Source: Gonapodya sp. JEL0774
Taxonomy: Eukaryota; Monoblepharomycota; Monoblepharidomycetes; Monoblepharidales; Gonapodyaceae
DNA length: 61,712 bases
NCBI GenBank assembly: GCA_027604505.1
Contig: JADIIX010000024.1
Span: forward strand, 139,316 to 201,027
Direction: 5' to 3'
In this document: piece by piece, positions 22,430-37,400 of the stretch
Position numbering within the stretch: position 1 is the first letter of the stretch
How the letters are laid out: each line of letters opens with the position of its first letter
Notes under the pieces: generated by a model
The model's database searches: none
What the model was told of the DNA's origin: nothing
Seen by the model: the letters and a program-made list of their open reading frames with translations, nothing else
Program-made: the position numbers and the translations under genes

Positions 22430-25400
22430 ATGGACGCGACAAACCCGACTCCGGCTGTCACGTCATCCCCGGAAAGCGCAGACATCGTCAATCAAACGAC
22501 AACCGCGATTTCGGAATCAGCTGACGGCAAAGAATCTTCCCGGCCTCGTGAAACACCTGATGTGGTGAAAGTGGATGGCTCCGAGGCCATTGGACGGCCT
22601 CTCCACACCCCCTCCATTTCTGCACCCCAAGAAGAAGACACGACAGCTCCCTCACAAACCGTCCCTTGGGAATCATCACACCCCCACTACTCCAACGACA
22701 CTCTCTCAATTTTGCCGGCTCTCCACACTTCACCTTCCAACGCCAATCTTGTCGCGTTCTCCTTCGATAAGGATGATGCAAAGGCAGACGACTCTCCAGC
22801 ACCGACAGGGGGATTAGGCGGATCCTTGGCACACGATGCAAGAATCGGAGGCTCCATGTATGCCTTACAGACATCTCGGCCCAGCACGTTGAGTGGTAGC
22901 GCGAAAAAGAGGTCGTGTAAGTATCGATCCACATTTGCAGTATGAAAAGAAACCTGGGACAGTCCAGACCAGTCGACTAACACGACTAATAGAAAGAATG
23001 GGACATTATATCAGTTTGTGGACAGCGCTTGTCTGCGCCCTGAATGGAGTGTCTCGTTTGTGACACCCGGACCTCTGGAATTTTGAACCGGTTCGCATTA
23101 GTCGAATCGGACCTCAGACGGGATTTGCTTTTGGGGCATGGAGATGAATTCCGCTGTGAACTCCTGAACTCATTCCCCTCTTTCTCCCACTGCCCGGTGG
23201 ACCCACTATTTGCCTCACGACAGTTATTGTGGAACCCTCGAACAATTCATTTTCCTCAGCTGGCCGCCTCGCTGCGGCATCTACCCGCAAACTTGCCGCA
23301 TCTAGTGCACGAATCGACCGGTCGGTTCTGGACACTTCATCTGTTGCCACACCTATCCTGTCAGCAGACATGTCACCCATGAATATTAACATGGCCGCGT
23401 CGACCATCGGACTTGCTTCTCTGTCCGTCACCACTCCGACTATTGCCACAACTCCGCCACAACCAGAGGACGGATCTGGGTCGGGGGAGAGCGCCGTTGC
23501 CCCATCCTCGCTTGATGCCGCCCATTCTCCCATCATCACCGACTCCTTATCACTCAACCAGCCAAGTACCCCTACTTCTGATGATGCAACATCCGTAGAC
23601 GCGTCTTACCCTTCCTCCCTCGCCCGCCCGTCGTCAAGGGGAAAGTCCCCTCACCCGGCATCACCGCTTCCTCCAACACCCGTTCCAACAACCAACCTTC
23701 CTTCTCCATCCTCGTCCCCGCTTCCTCCGGACACAATGTCTCCCGCGTCCGACCGCCGTCCAACTCACTCCATGCCCCTTCCGCCGCCACCGTTCCCTTA
23801 CTCTGCCTCCGCCTTGGCCGCCGCGCGGGTCTACGGAATTGAAACTGCCAAGGCGTTTGAGGTGGCCAGGAAAGCTGAGGGGGCCAGAGATGACACAAGG
23901 GCTCGGATGGAGGTGTGCGCCGGAGGTGGTATGGCGAGCTTCTTGGGAGGTGGAGCGGATAACGACAAAAAGGCCCCGGCTGCACTCACTGCGAGGACAG
24001 GGAGAGGCCGTGGTGCAAACTTTGGTGATGGTCGAGGACGTGGACGTCTTGTTGTCGCACGTATTGCGCTCGATGTGAACGAGCCGGCCAGTGGACGCGG
24101 TAGCGTGAAATTGCCTACAGCTGAGGACTTACCCGCGCTTCCGAGAAGGGAAAGTTTGCAATTCGAGACAGATAGTATGAAGCAAGAGCAGATTACAGTC
24201 GAGAAACCGGCGAGGGATAGCGCGAGGCCCTTGACGCCCCCAGTGCTACCCGCGATTCCGAAAGGAAGGGGGACTGTCAAAGTCGCAAGACAGATTACAC
24301 TTAAGGAAATTGATGCAAGCGAAATGCGGGGCATGAGGGATTTCAAGGTTCGTATGGGCGTTCCATACCGGAGAAGATTCCTTAAGGCCTCATAATGTCA
24401 AACAGGACGCACTCCCGGGCCCCCGACAGACGGAATCGCTTTCACCACGTCATCAAATGGTGAAAGAGGAATTCGTCAATGAGGTAGGAGATGTGAATTC
24501 AACTGTCGTATCGGATGTTGCTCACTTATCAATAAACAACTTTGGGTGAAACTGGGATACCCAGATCTCCATCTCTATTCCGACACACCAAGCAGAAGCT
24601 AATCGGATGAGCACACTCCCCTCTTCTGTTCTCTCCTGGATACGAGCTATGGTGAACGCCCCTTATGCAACACCAGGGTTTTTCTACGCAAATATGGTTC
24701 ATCTCCCTGGTCGTTCTGGGGAAACCGATCCATATGATTTAGTAGCGGTGGCATATGGTGATGTTGATAGGTGGGGAGGGGGTAGGGGATTTGTGACCGT
24801 TAGCGCGGAGGTAGGCGTCAGTCTGATGAAATAATGGAGCTCATCACTTACAAATTGGGGGTGATCTTGCATGCTAGGGTGTGACTCAATTTCCACCGAG
24901 CACTGATCCGCCGTCGTTTACTCCGCTGACTCTATGGCTACGCGAGCGGACTCTGTATACCCAGCTTACTCTGCTGCCTTATTTTCGCCTGCATCGTACC
25001 CGTAAAGCATTTTCGACATGGCGACGTACAGTTCGGGGTACGAAGGTTGCCCGGGCGAGAGAATCGCTCGAGAAGATGCTCTTTGCGTGTCATCCGGTGC
25101 TGGGCAAGGCAGCACTGGAAACGCAAGCGCTATGCTACGACTTGATTGGTGGGCGCTGGTTCACCAGACCTGGTGCTGCTTGGCTCGTCAGAGTAGTGGA
25201 CAGAGGAGTAGATGTGGAGGGTTTCGCTGAGGTGCAGAGGGCATACGTCGAGGAGGTAGGAGACGGAGTTGCCGGGGAATGGAGGAATGGTGTGAAAAGG
25301 GTTGTCGATGTGGCATGCCGGGAGGTTCTCGTGAAGGCGGGGGAAACACGGGCGGGAGCAGCCGAGAAGGAGAAGGGTGGCATAGTTCAAGGACAAACCG

Positions 25401-28400
25401 GGCGCACTGGCGCAACGGCTGTGACTGGAGTCACAGCAACACCCAAAATGACCTTCACGGAGCAAGCAGCGCGACGGACGGAGTGTCGTAGACTTGAACG
25501 TTTTGTCAGGGTGATGGACTACATGTGCGTCGAGGCACTTGCATCCGTGGCTATTCAGAGCGCGCACCGGCTGCTCATCGAGGTTTTCAGTGGTTGCACG
25601 GACGTAGATGTTGCTGTGGCTGCGGATGGGGCCTTTGGGTGCGAAGACAAGCGGGGGTGTGACGACGGTTCAGGTACCTGGCCGGCAGGCGTCGTGCAAG
25701 TTGGGGGCTCAGTGGTGGGCAGTGAAGTAGGCACAGAGATGTTCGTGGTCGCTGGGGCCGATGGATTCCCGAATGTTGCGAGCTGGGTTGCCAGGAGAAG
25801 TGTGGAAAAGGTGGTTGGTGAGGTGATTGGCAAGTTGGTGGAGGAGGAGGATGAGAAGGGAGCTCTCAAAGTATTGGATACTGTTACTGACGAGAAAGAA
25901 TGGCGAGAAGTTGGTCGAAATGAGTCAAACGGAGGTCAAATGGGAGATGATCGTGGCCCGCTAACCGGTGGCGACGGTTTCAATGGCAAAGACCTCGATA
26001 ATCGAGCCGCGACGGGTCCCATCTCTGAGAACATTGAGTCAAATTTAGAGGCTGTTGCTGGGTTCAAGGCTCCCCCGCTGTCCGAAACCTCAGCAAGTTT
26101 CAAGCCCAGTGAGAAGAGTGGCGTCGCTATGCACGTATCGAGCAAAGGCCAGGCGCTTGCGCTTGCACCCGGCCCGTTGTTCAAGACCAAACTGATTCTT
26201 GATGTGGAAGGACAAAAGGGGCAGCAAGTACTCCGTTTATCGCCTTCTCTGCCGGAGTTCCTTGCCACGCTAGATACTTTGATCAAACTGTATGTCACCA
26301 CAGTGGAGGAAGTTAAATTGTTGACGGGGACCTTCAAGTATCTGGATCCATCCATCATTATTTCACCCGGTGCTTTCGACGATACTTCTGGGGAAGCTTC
26401 CTCTGGAGGTCAATCCTCAGCATCAAAGGAAGCCTCGGATGCCGCGGGTCTTCCCAACGTTGCACAGATAGTGAGTGAAAACCTTTTCTATCGAGAGTGT
26501 GTCGGGAGAATTCGCGGGACACTTGTAGGGGTGTTTATCAATGCTCGAAGGTGGATGGGTGGATGGGACGGGATGAGGGCGATGTGGTCTGAAAACAACG
26601 CGCACACTGTAGAAGGGGTTCAGCAGGTCGCTCAAAAGTTCCTCGATGTTGAGAAGTCAAAAGATACCGGCTCTTCTCCCTCTATGGAGCCTGTTGAGCT
26701 TCCGGCGACCAATATTGTGGAGTACTTTTCGCAAGCATTAGAACGGTTCTCGGCTCAGCGTGCGATTGTCAACAATCGTGTCCCAACGACCTCCGTGGTT
26801 AATAACCTCCTCGTTGAGACTGCTGATCTCAAAACAATGCTCCTCCCAAGCCCCGAAAAATGTTTCAAAAGTGTAGCCACTGTTCTCCCCGTATACGTCA
26901 GAGATAGAAACGAGGAGCTGTTAACCGAGGTTCAGAGTTGGGTTAGGGAGCTGAACAGCTCGCCTGCAACTGTGGAGCATTTTGTAGAATATCTGAGTTG
27001 GATGGATAAGAGTGAGTTTTGACCCGTCGTTCGACTCAATGCCTTTTGTTTTTTTGCCTCCTTCTGATTCTTGCATTGATAACAGTCAAAGTATCCATGC
27101 CTCGAGTGGAGCGGCAGTTCGATGAGCTGAACCATCTCTACGCTCTGGTTGACAAGCACAAAATTCCCATACAACCCACCGATCTTGCACTCTATCAAAC
27201 TCTCACTCCCACCATGCGCCAACTCAAAGACGTCGCTGATATAGCGAATGATACCAAAGAGGAAAATACCAGCAGATTCTCTTTGGAGCTGGAGAAAAAC
27301 AACTCGGATCTTCTCCAGGAGTGCCAAGATATCCGCAATCGTGCACAGGATCCGATGGTATGGAATCCCAGTGGAAATCCAGAGATCGTGCTTCGGTTCC
27401 TCGACGACCTGCGGGACGCGTTAGCAACCGTCGAAGACAGTAAACATCGCTTTCAACAATGGTCTGCACTTTTCAAAGCAGGTGGTGCGACGAAAGTTGG
27501 TGCAGGCGGTGATACCGCAGGGACCAACAGGGGTGCTGGTGAAACAGGTGTTGAGGCATCTGCCGACGCAGCGATTACAGTCGCGGATGATCAAGCCGGA
27601 GAAATTGCAGAAACGAGGGTTGAAGTTGACTTGAAGAGGACTTTGTGGGCTTCGCTCCGTGATTGGGAGGTTATGACGGAGTGAGTATCATATTGAACAG
27701 TGGAGGTCTCAAAGCAATCCTAATATTCGCTTTCTTGGCAGGACATGGCGTACTATCCCCTTCGATCAGCTTAATACCGACGATATGAACACTCAAATTC
27801 AAGGATACATGAAGTCAATTTATGCGCTTGACAAAGGTCTTCCGCCGAATGAAGTGGTGCCCAAACTCAAAGGAATGGTGGAGCAGTTCCGTGCCATCTA
27901 CCCGTGCATCGTCGAACTTCGCAATCCTGCTTTGAAGCAGAGACACTGGGATAAAATCCAAGACGCCGTCGGGAAATCAATTGTTCGGGACGACACCTTT
28001 ACGCTCGGACGACTTATGGATGAGTCATTTTTCGACTTCAAAGAGGAAATCAGTGGTGTCAGTGGACAAGCAAGCTCAGAGGCATCGCTCGAGGAAATGC
28101 TGGCGAAGATTGTGAAGCAATGGAGCGAGACGGAGTTTGTGGTATTGCCGTACCGCGATGGCAAGGATGTTTTTATTCTCGGAAGCATTGACGATATCCA
28201 AACCATATTGGAAGACAGCCAGGTGACATTGGCCACTATCAAATCCTCGCGTTTCCTTGCTCCCATTAAATCTGATGTCGATCGCTGGGACAAACAACTG
28301 TCCCTGTTCGCAGAGACATTGGACGCTTGGCTTACTTGTCAACGTAGTTGGCTCTACCTAGAGAGCATATTCTCCGCACCGGATATTCAAAGACAACTTC

Positions 28401-31400
28401 CAGACGAAGCACGAATGTTCACGCAAGTGGATCGCTCATGGAAGGAAGTGATGAGGAAAGTTTCTCGAAATCCTAACGCAATGAAATCTGGTACCACGCC
28501 TGGCCTTCTCGAGACGATGCAGCAGAATAATGCTCTCCTTGATCGCATTCAGAAGTGCTTGGAGGACTACCTTGAAAGCAAACGACTTCTGTTCCCTCGC
28601 TTCTACTTTCTCAGTAACGACGAGCTGCTGGAAATTCTCAGCCAAACTAGGAACCCTCAGGCTGTTCAGCCACATCTCGGGAAGTGTTTTGATGCCATCA
28701 AGCAGCTAGATTTTGCCTCCGAATCGAAGAGCGTGGATATTGTGGCGATGGTTTCGCCAGAGGGCGAGAGAGTGGCGTTTGGAAAAACCCTCAAGGCTCG
28801 TGGAAATGTTGAGGCGTGGCTGGGGCAGGTTGAAGAGAGTATGGTAAATGTGCTCAGAAAGCTGTGCAAGGCTGCTTTGGCGGACTACGATCCAGCGAAA
28901 CGTGGAGAGTGGGTGAAAGAGCACGTAGGAATGGTTTCATTGACCGCAAGTCAGATAATTTGGTGTCGCGATGTTTCCGACTGCCTGAAACAAGCGAATC
29001 CCCTGCAAGCACTCCTTGCTTACAAAGCGACGAGCATTCAAGTACGTTCACCGACTGTTCCAACAATGTCTTTGTTTCTGTTGGAAATCAGTGCTAATCT
29101 GGTTCTGAACGATACAGTATTTAAATAATCTTGCAGCTCTGGTACGAGGTGACCTCACCAAGATCCAGCGAGCGATCCTCGGGGCAATGATCACCATTGA
29201 TGTTCACAATCGAGACATTCTCCAAGGTCTCTATAACGCAAAATGTTCCAGTCCGTCCGACTTCGAGTGGACTAAGCAGATGCGGTATTATTGGGACTCC
29301 GAAGGAGATACCTGCCAGGTGAAGATGAGTACGTCCACGTTCAACTACGGATACGAGTATCTTGGGTGCTCCTCTCGGCTCGTCATTACACCTTTGACGG
29401 ATAGGTGCTATTTGACTCTGACTGGCGCAGTTCAGCTCAATTTGGGGGGATCTCCCGTCGGACCTGCTGGAACCGGGAAAACAGAAACTGTGAAAGATCT
29501 CGCCAAAGCTTTGGCGAGACAGTGTATCGTGTTTAACTGCTCAGATGGATTAGACTACAAGATGATGGGCAAAATGTTTGCTGGCCTCGCACAGAGTGGT
29601 GCCTGGATATGTTTCGACGAATTCAACCGCATCGACATTGAGGTGCTTTCTGTCATTGCGCAGCAAGTAATCACCATAAAAAACGCCAAAGACGCGAAGT
29701 CCACTCGTTTTGTGTTTGAGGGCCGCGAGATCCGATTGATTGATACCTGTGCGTCCTTTATCACAATGAACCCGGGGTACGCTGGCCGAACAGAACTACC
29801 TGACAATTTGAAAGCGCAGTATCGCCCAATTGCTATGATGATTCCGGACTATGGACTGATTGCCGAGATCACTCTATATTCGGAAGGCTTTGAGAACGCG
29901 AAAGCGCTCTCTGGAAAGGTTGTCAACCTTTACAAATTATGCAGCGAGCAACTTAGTCAACAAGATCATTACGATTTTGGAATGAGAGCCGTAAAAAGTG
30001 TACTTACAATGGCTGGGTCTCTGAAACGGTCGAACCCTGCACTTACAGAGGACGTTGTACTCATTCGGAGTTTGCGTGATTCAAATCTGCCAAAGTTTAT
30101 TTCTGAGGATATCCCTTTATTTAAAGGAATCTTGATGGATTTGTTCCCAGGAATTCAGGTCCCCGCGGTCGACTATGGTGCGCTTACTGCCGTCATTCAA
30201 GAACTTTTGACAGAGAAGAGACTTGTCGCAGTGCCCGCAATGATTGACAGGATTGTTCAACTTTATGATACCATGAAGATTCGCCATGGTGTCATGCTCG
30301 TTGGACCAACTGGGGGCGGCAAAACTACCAGTTATGAGATTCTTGCCGACGCGATGGGTCGACTAAAGGACCGGGGTGTCGGCCGAGCCGGAGACTTCCA
30401 GAAGATTAAACAATATGTATTGAATCCCAAGGTAAGATACACTGCGATGCAGTTGGATTAAAGCTGAACATTGTACACACCATTCAGTGCATTACCATGG
30501 CTGAACTTTATGGGGAGTTCAATCTCCAAACTATGGAATGGCGCGATGGACTGATTGGGTCCCTAGTACGTCCTCAAGTCGTTGACAATTCTCTCGATGA
30601 GAAATGGACAATATTTGATGGTCCTGTCGACGCTCTTTGGATCGAGAACATTAACTCGGTCCTTGACGACAACAAACTCTTGTGTTTGGCAAACGGCGAG
30701 CGCATAAAGCTGACTCCGACAATGCATATGCTGTTTGAGGTCGCAGATCTCGCTGTAGCTTCACCTGCAACAGTAAGCCGCTGTGGTATGGTGTACATGG
30801 ATCCAACGGCTCTTGGTTGGAAGCCTCCGGTGATGACGTGGTCTCAGTCCTTGCCAAGCCATGTCACTGAAGATCTGAAGCAACACATTCTGAAGTTGTT
30901 TGAGGTGTACGTGGAGAAAGGCCTGAAGTTCGTCCGCAAGTCTTGCAAAGAGTATGTTGCCTCCAGCAACATCACATTGGTGATGAGCTTGTGCAAACTT
31001 ATCGAGACTTTCGTATGCCAAATGCCCGAGCTTGACTTCAAGCAGAGCCTGGAAATCTTGAAGCCCGTCGTAGGTCACATATTTGTGTTCTGCTACGTGT
31101 GGTCCATCGGTGGAAATCTAGCAGATGGTTGTCACGATCTCTTTGATTCATTCATGCGAGAAACGTTCGATCAGGATCCGCTTCCTGACGTGCAATTACC
31201 CTCAGGAAGCATTTTTGGCTACAACATCGACATGAAGAATAAAGCCTTTATCTCTTGGGAGGACCAAGTTCCCCAATTCAAGTATTCTTCAGAAGTTCCC
31301 TATTTCCAGCTCATTGTTCCGACTCCGGATACGGTCAAATACTCTTTCTTGCTTGAACGGCTTCTCGCGAGCAGTTACCCGTTAATGTTAACTGGTAGCA

Positions 31401-34400
31401 CGGGAGTTGGGAAGTCCGTCATCGTTCAGGATCTTTTAAATCGAATTGGCTCGCAACAGGGATATCTCCCAATTACGTTGAACTTCTCGGCACAGACGAC
31501 GAGTTCCCAAATACAGAGTATCATTGAGAGTAAACTCGAAAAGAAGAGAAAGAACATCCTAGGGGCCCCGGAAGGGAACACTCGCGTTGTCCTATTTGTT
31601 GATGATATGAACATGCCCAAGTTAGACCGATATGGGTCACAACCCACAATTGAGCTTCTGCGGCAATATCTCACATCGCACGGCTGGTATGACAGGGAAA
31701 AGCTATTTTGGAAGGAAATTCAAGACGTTTCGGTAGTTGGGGCTTGTGGACCGCCAGGTGGAGGGCGAAATCCAATTACAACGAGGCTTCTCAGGCACTT
31801 CAATCTGATCAACATACCCGCACCTCAAGAACTTAGCCTCCAAAAAATATTCCGGTCTATAGTCGAAGGTTTTTTCAAGATATTTTCTGCAGACGTTCGT
31901 AGCTGCGCAGAAAACATTGTGAACTCTGCTATTGAAATTTATAGGCGGATGTGCACCGAGCTCTTGCCAACGCCAGCGAAATCTCACTACACTTTTAACC
32001 TTCGTGATCTGTCAAAGGTTATCCAAGGAGTTCTGCAGATAAAACCTGCACATTGTCAGGCGAAGAATGATGCAATACGACTTTTCTGTCACGAAGCTGG
32101 TCGCGTGTTTCATGATCGGCTTATTGACGATGCCGATCGTCAGTACTTCAACCAGCTGATGTCGGAGGTTGTAGATAAAATTTTCACAGTCGCCATGCCC
32201 AAGGACCAGTTGGTGGAGAACCCAATCCTCTTTGGTGACTTTCTCAAGCGTGGAGTGCCTGTGGAAGAGCGCAATTACATCGAAATTATTGATTCGAAGG
32301 CGCTCGGAACAATGTTAGAGGAGTACCTGGAAGAATACAATGTCACGCTGTCCAAGGACATGAGACTCATATTTTTCCTGGATGCCAAACAGCATATCAC
32401 TAGAATTGCACGGATTTTGCGGCAGCCACGAGGCAATGCGCTACTAGTTGGTGTCGGCGGAACTGGAAAACAATCACTAACGCGCCTTGCATGCCACATT
32501 TCAGAGTATCAATGCATCCAAATTGAGCTTACGCGAACATACGGTGAAGTTGAGTGGCACGAGGATCTGAAGAAACTGTATCAACTTGCAGGTGTGGAAG
32601 GCAAGACAACAGTTTTCCTGATTTCGGACACACAAATTAAGTCTGAAACTTTCTTGGAGGATATCAACAATATTTTGAATTCCGGAGAAGTCCCCAATTT
32701 GTTTGAAATCGATGAAAGAGAGAAAATTTTGGGCGACCTTCGATCTATCGCCAGACAGCGAGGACTCTCAGAAGATCGCGATACGATCTATCAGTTTTTC
32801 ATTAACCGTGTGAAAGACAATCTTCACATTGTATTTGCGACAAGCCCCGTCGGTGATACATTCCGGAATCGTTGTCGAATGTTCCCCTCTCTTGTGAACT
32901 GCAGCACGATTGACTGGTTCGACGAGTGGCCCCGCGAAGCCCTGCTTTCTGTTTCTAAGAGATTTTTGGAGTTTGTTGATTTGGGCTCAGAGGAAATGAA
33001 AGAGAAAGTATCTGCTATGTGTGTTGATGTCCACATGAGTGTAAGTGAGATTTCGAAGCGTTATTGGAATGAGCTTCGGAGGAGATACTATACAACACCG
33101 ACGAGCTATTTGGAATTGATCAATCTATACACGCTCATGTTGGGAGAGAAACGAAAAGAGCTGAGCTTAGCACGAGATCGCCTGAAAAATGGTCTCAGTA
33201 AACTGACGGAAACAAATGAACTGGTTGCAAAGATGCAAGTTGAGCTCGAACTTCTTGGTCCGGAATTGAAACAAAAGGCAAAGGACGTAGAGACTCTCAT
33301 GGCCAAGATCGCCAAAGATCAAGAGACCGCCGATGGGGTTCGCAAAGTCGTAGCTGAAGAGGAGGCAGTCGTTCGCGAGAAGGCCGAACAAACTGAAGGC
33401 ATAGCACGAGACGCACAGAAAGATCTAGATGAGGCTCTCCCTGCACTTGCAGCCGCCTACTCGGCCCTCGATTCGTTGGACAAGAAAGACATCGCGGAGC
33501 TGAAAGTCTTTTCAAAGCCTCCAGATCTCGTCATGCTTGTCATGGAAGCAGTTTGTATATTGTTTAAGGTAAAACCCGATTGGGATAGCTCGAAGAAGCT
33601 TCTTGGTGATCCGCAATTTATGAAAAAGATGGTGGAGTTTGATAAGGACAACATCCCGGACTCAATAATAAAGAAGCTCCGGAAGTACATAGAGAACCCG
33701 AGCTTCAATCCAGAGGCAGTTGAGAAAGTCTCAAGAGCATGTAAATCTATCTGCATGTGGGTTGTCGCATTGGAACTGTACGGGCGCGTGTTTCGGGAGG
33801 TTCAGCCCAAACGGAAGAGGCTGGAGGATGCTCAAGCGACACTCGAAGCGACTCGTGCAAAACTAGCAGAAAAGACGGCTGCACTGCAAGAAGTGAGTGC
33901 ATTTGCAGCCTTTTTTAACAGAGAAGTTCGCAAAAACAATTCTTGAATTACAGGTTGAGAATCAATTGAACAAACTCAAACAAAAGTATGAGGACAGCAT
34001 TGCAAGCAAAAAGCAGCTGTCGGACAAAATCGATGAGACGAGCCGGCGATTGCAGCGGGCCAGTAAGCTCACACAGGCCCTCGCGGACGAACAAATTCGA
34101 TGGACGGAATCGGTCGCTAGCTTGGGCCAGCAAATCGAAGCTCTTGTAGGAAATGTCTTCTTGGCAGCCGCGTGCGTTGCGTATTATGGCGCCTTTACCT
34201 TTAACTTCCGTCAAGATTTGATAATGCAGTGGATAGGAAAGTGCCAGACAATGGGTATACCCGTACTAGAGAACTTCGCTTTGGTTGATATTTTGGGTGA
34301 TCCAGTTGTTATTCGAGAGTGGAACGTACAAGGACTTCCCACGGACGCTCTCTCCACAGACAACGGAATTCTGGTGCACCGGGGTCGACGTTGGCCTCTG

Positions 34401-37400
34401 ATGATTGACCCGCAAGGTCAAGCCAACAATTGGATTCGCAAAATGGAAGGTACCGAGCTGAAAGTGGTCAAGCTATCTGATCCGAAATTCTTGCGCTCTC
34501 TGGAAAATGCCATTAGGACGGGGTCTCCTGTGCTCATGGAGGACGTTGGTGAACAGTTGGATCCCGCTCTGGAACCATTACTGCTGAAACAGACTGTTCG
34601 GCAAGGTGGACGACTTATGATGAAGCTGGGTGACACGTTTGTTGAATATGACAAGAATTTTAGGCTCTACATTACAACGAAGCTCCCCAATCCACATTAC
34701 CTCCCCGAGGTGTGCATTAAGGTCACTATCATAAACTTCACCGTGACGAAGAACGGTCTCGAAAACCAGTTACTTGGGGACGTCGTCTGCTTGGAGAGAC
34801 CCGAACTGGAAGAACAGCGGAACAGTTTAATAGTGTCACTCTCAGCGGACAAAAAGGCTCTGAAAGATATAGAGGAGAAAATATTGAAGCTGCTATTCAA
34901 TGCTCAAGGCAACATCTTGGATGACGAAGAACTCATAAACACACTCAACCAATCAAAGGTAACATCTGCAGCGATCTTGGAACGCGTCAAACTTTCGGAG
35001 CAGACGGAAAAGGCCATCAACGTTGCTCGAGAGCGGTATCGGCCAGTCGCTATTCGTGGTTCTGTGCTTTACTTTTCTGTGGCCGACCTAGCGGAAATCG
35101 ATCCCATGTACCAGTTCTCACTTAAATACTTCAAGAATCTTTTTAATTCTTGCATTGAGAGCTGTCCCAAAACAGAAAACTTGAATGTGCATATTGATGA
35201 CCTTAATCGATTGATCACATCCGTTATTTTTCAGAATGTCTCTCGAGGACTTTTTGAGCGTCACAAGATGATCTTCGGCTTCATGATTTGCTCCGAAATC
35301 TTAAGAGAGAGGAAGTCTATTGAGGACCTCGAGTGGAACTATTTTTTGCGAGGGGGAAGTGGAGTATTGAAGCCCGAATCGCTGCCTGTGCGGCCACAAG
35401 TTCCTTGGCTGACAGATTCCATGTGGAGAAATGTTGTGGACTTGGCAACTTCGGTGCCTCCCTTTAAGTTCATCGTTGAGCACATGACGATGTATTCTTC
35501 GGAGTGGGAGATATTGATTGAGTCGGACGATCCTTTCCTGGAACGGATACCTGGAGAAGGTGCTGACAAAATCACGGATTTCCAGAAGGTCTTGTTGATA
35601 AAAACCTTGCGAGAAGAAAAGTTAATTCCCTCTGCAATTGAATTTATCAAGAGAGGTATAGGAAAGGAGTTTGTTGAGGCTCCTCCGTTAGAAATCGGAC
35701 GTGCGTACAAGGATACAACAGCAAGAACGCCGTTTATTTTCATTCTCTCAGCTGGCTCGGATCCAATCGCGTCTCTGCTTAAGTTTTCGAAAGAAATGAA
35801 TTATGGCGACCGGCTCCACATGATTTCCCTCGGACAAGGACAAGGGCCGATTGCGGAAGAGCTCGTTAAGAAAGCAATGTCAATGGGTGATTGGGTGTTC
35901 CTGCAAAATTGCCATTTGGCGGCATCATGGATGACCCGTCTCGACCAGCTTGTGAAAGAGATATCCAGTCCAGAGACAACAGTGAACCCTACTTTCCGAC
36001 TTTTCCTTTCCTCAATGCCGTCCAAAGTCTTTCCCATTGCTGTCCTACAGGAAGGTGTCAAAGTCACAAATGAACCACCCAAAGGTCTGCGTGCGAATCT
36101 TGCCAGGAGTTTCGCTGAGGTCACGCCTGAAATTTTCGACAACAATCCCCCACAAGGGGTCAAGTTCAAGAAATTATTTTTTGGTGTGAGCTTCTTTAAT
36201 GCTCTCATACATGAACGCAAGAAGTTCGGACCTCTTGGTTGGAATATTTTATACGACTGGAGCAACTCAGATCTTGAAGTTTCTATAACGATTATGAGAA
36301 ACTTTTTACAGGATCAGCGACAAATTCCTTGGGATGCTCTCTTGTACTTGACATCAGAGATCACTTTTGGTGGAAGGGTCACAGACGACTGGGACCGAAG
36401 AACGTTGCGAAGCATGCTCCAAAGATTTTACTCACCAGTTATTTTAGATGACAACTACAAATTTTCGCCGTCAGGAATTTACTACGCACCACCGGATGGA
36501 ACCTTATCTTTTTATCGATCATTCATCGAGAAGCTGCCATTGACGGAAGACCCATCCGTTTTCGGAATGCACGAGAACGCCAATATCAGCTTCCAAGTTC
36601 AAGAGTCACGTAGATTAGTTAAGACGGTTCTTGATGTACAGCCCAGGATAGGTGGTGGTGGCGCTGGAAAAACCCCCGAGGAACTCGTGATAGAACTCAC
36701 GGCGACCATTCTGGATGAGTGGCCGCTCCCTCTTGTATTGGAATACAGTCCTTCAACTGATACCACACGACAAGTATCAGGGCAAGACAGGGCGCGACCT
36801 CCGTCTGGCTCAACTCGTATTGGCAGCCCAAAATCTCGTGTCCTTGGAACAGTTTCGACTAGCAAAGATCCAAAGGCTTTAATGGAGGAAATGTTCCGTA
36901 CAGATGCAGATGGCCGAGTTCTCAACTCTCTTTCGATCGTACTGACACAGGAGTGTGTCCGTTTTAATAAATTGTTGGCGACAGTAAAGCGAACGCTCGA
37001 GAATCTCGTCAAAGCAATGAAAGGACTCGTTGTAATGAATGAGGAGCTAGAAGGTGTTTTCAGAAGCCTCCTCAACAATGAGGTCCCCGCGATATGGTCG
37101 AATGTCGCGTACCCAAGCTTGAAACCACTTGGGGGTTGGGTGAAAGATTTGTGCGCCAGAATCTCTTTTATGCGTTCTTGGATCAATGAAGGGCAACCAA
37201 CAACATTCTGGCTTCCCGGTTTCTTTTTCCCGCAGGGTAAGTGCAATTTCAAGAGCGTTTTTGAAACCAAAACTCAAGAGATGCACTGCACCAAAAGGAT
37301 TTCTCACTGGCGCACTTCAGAATCACGCTCGCAAATATAACATCCCCATTGATTCTCTATCCTTCTCATTTTCAGTATTGGATGCCGAGGACGAGTCAGG

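Noticed and set aside
36599-37270. 223-codon minus-strand open frame opposite the dynein C-terminus
   Set aside because: It is exactly antisense to a well-supported dynein exon and shows no domain of its own; shadow of biased codon use.
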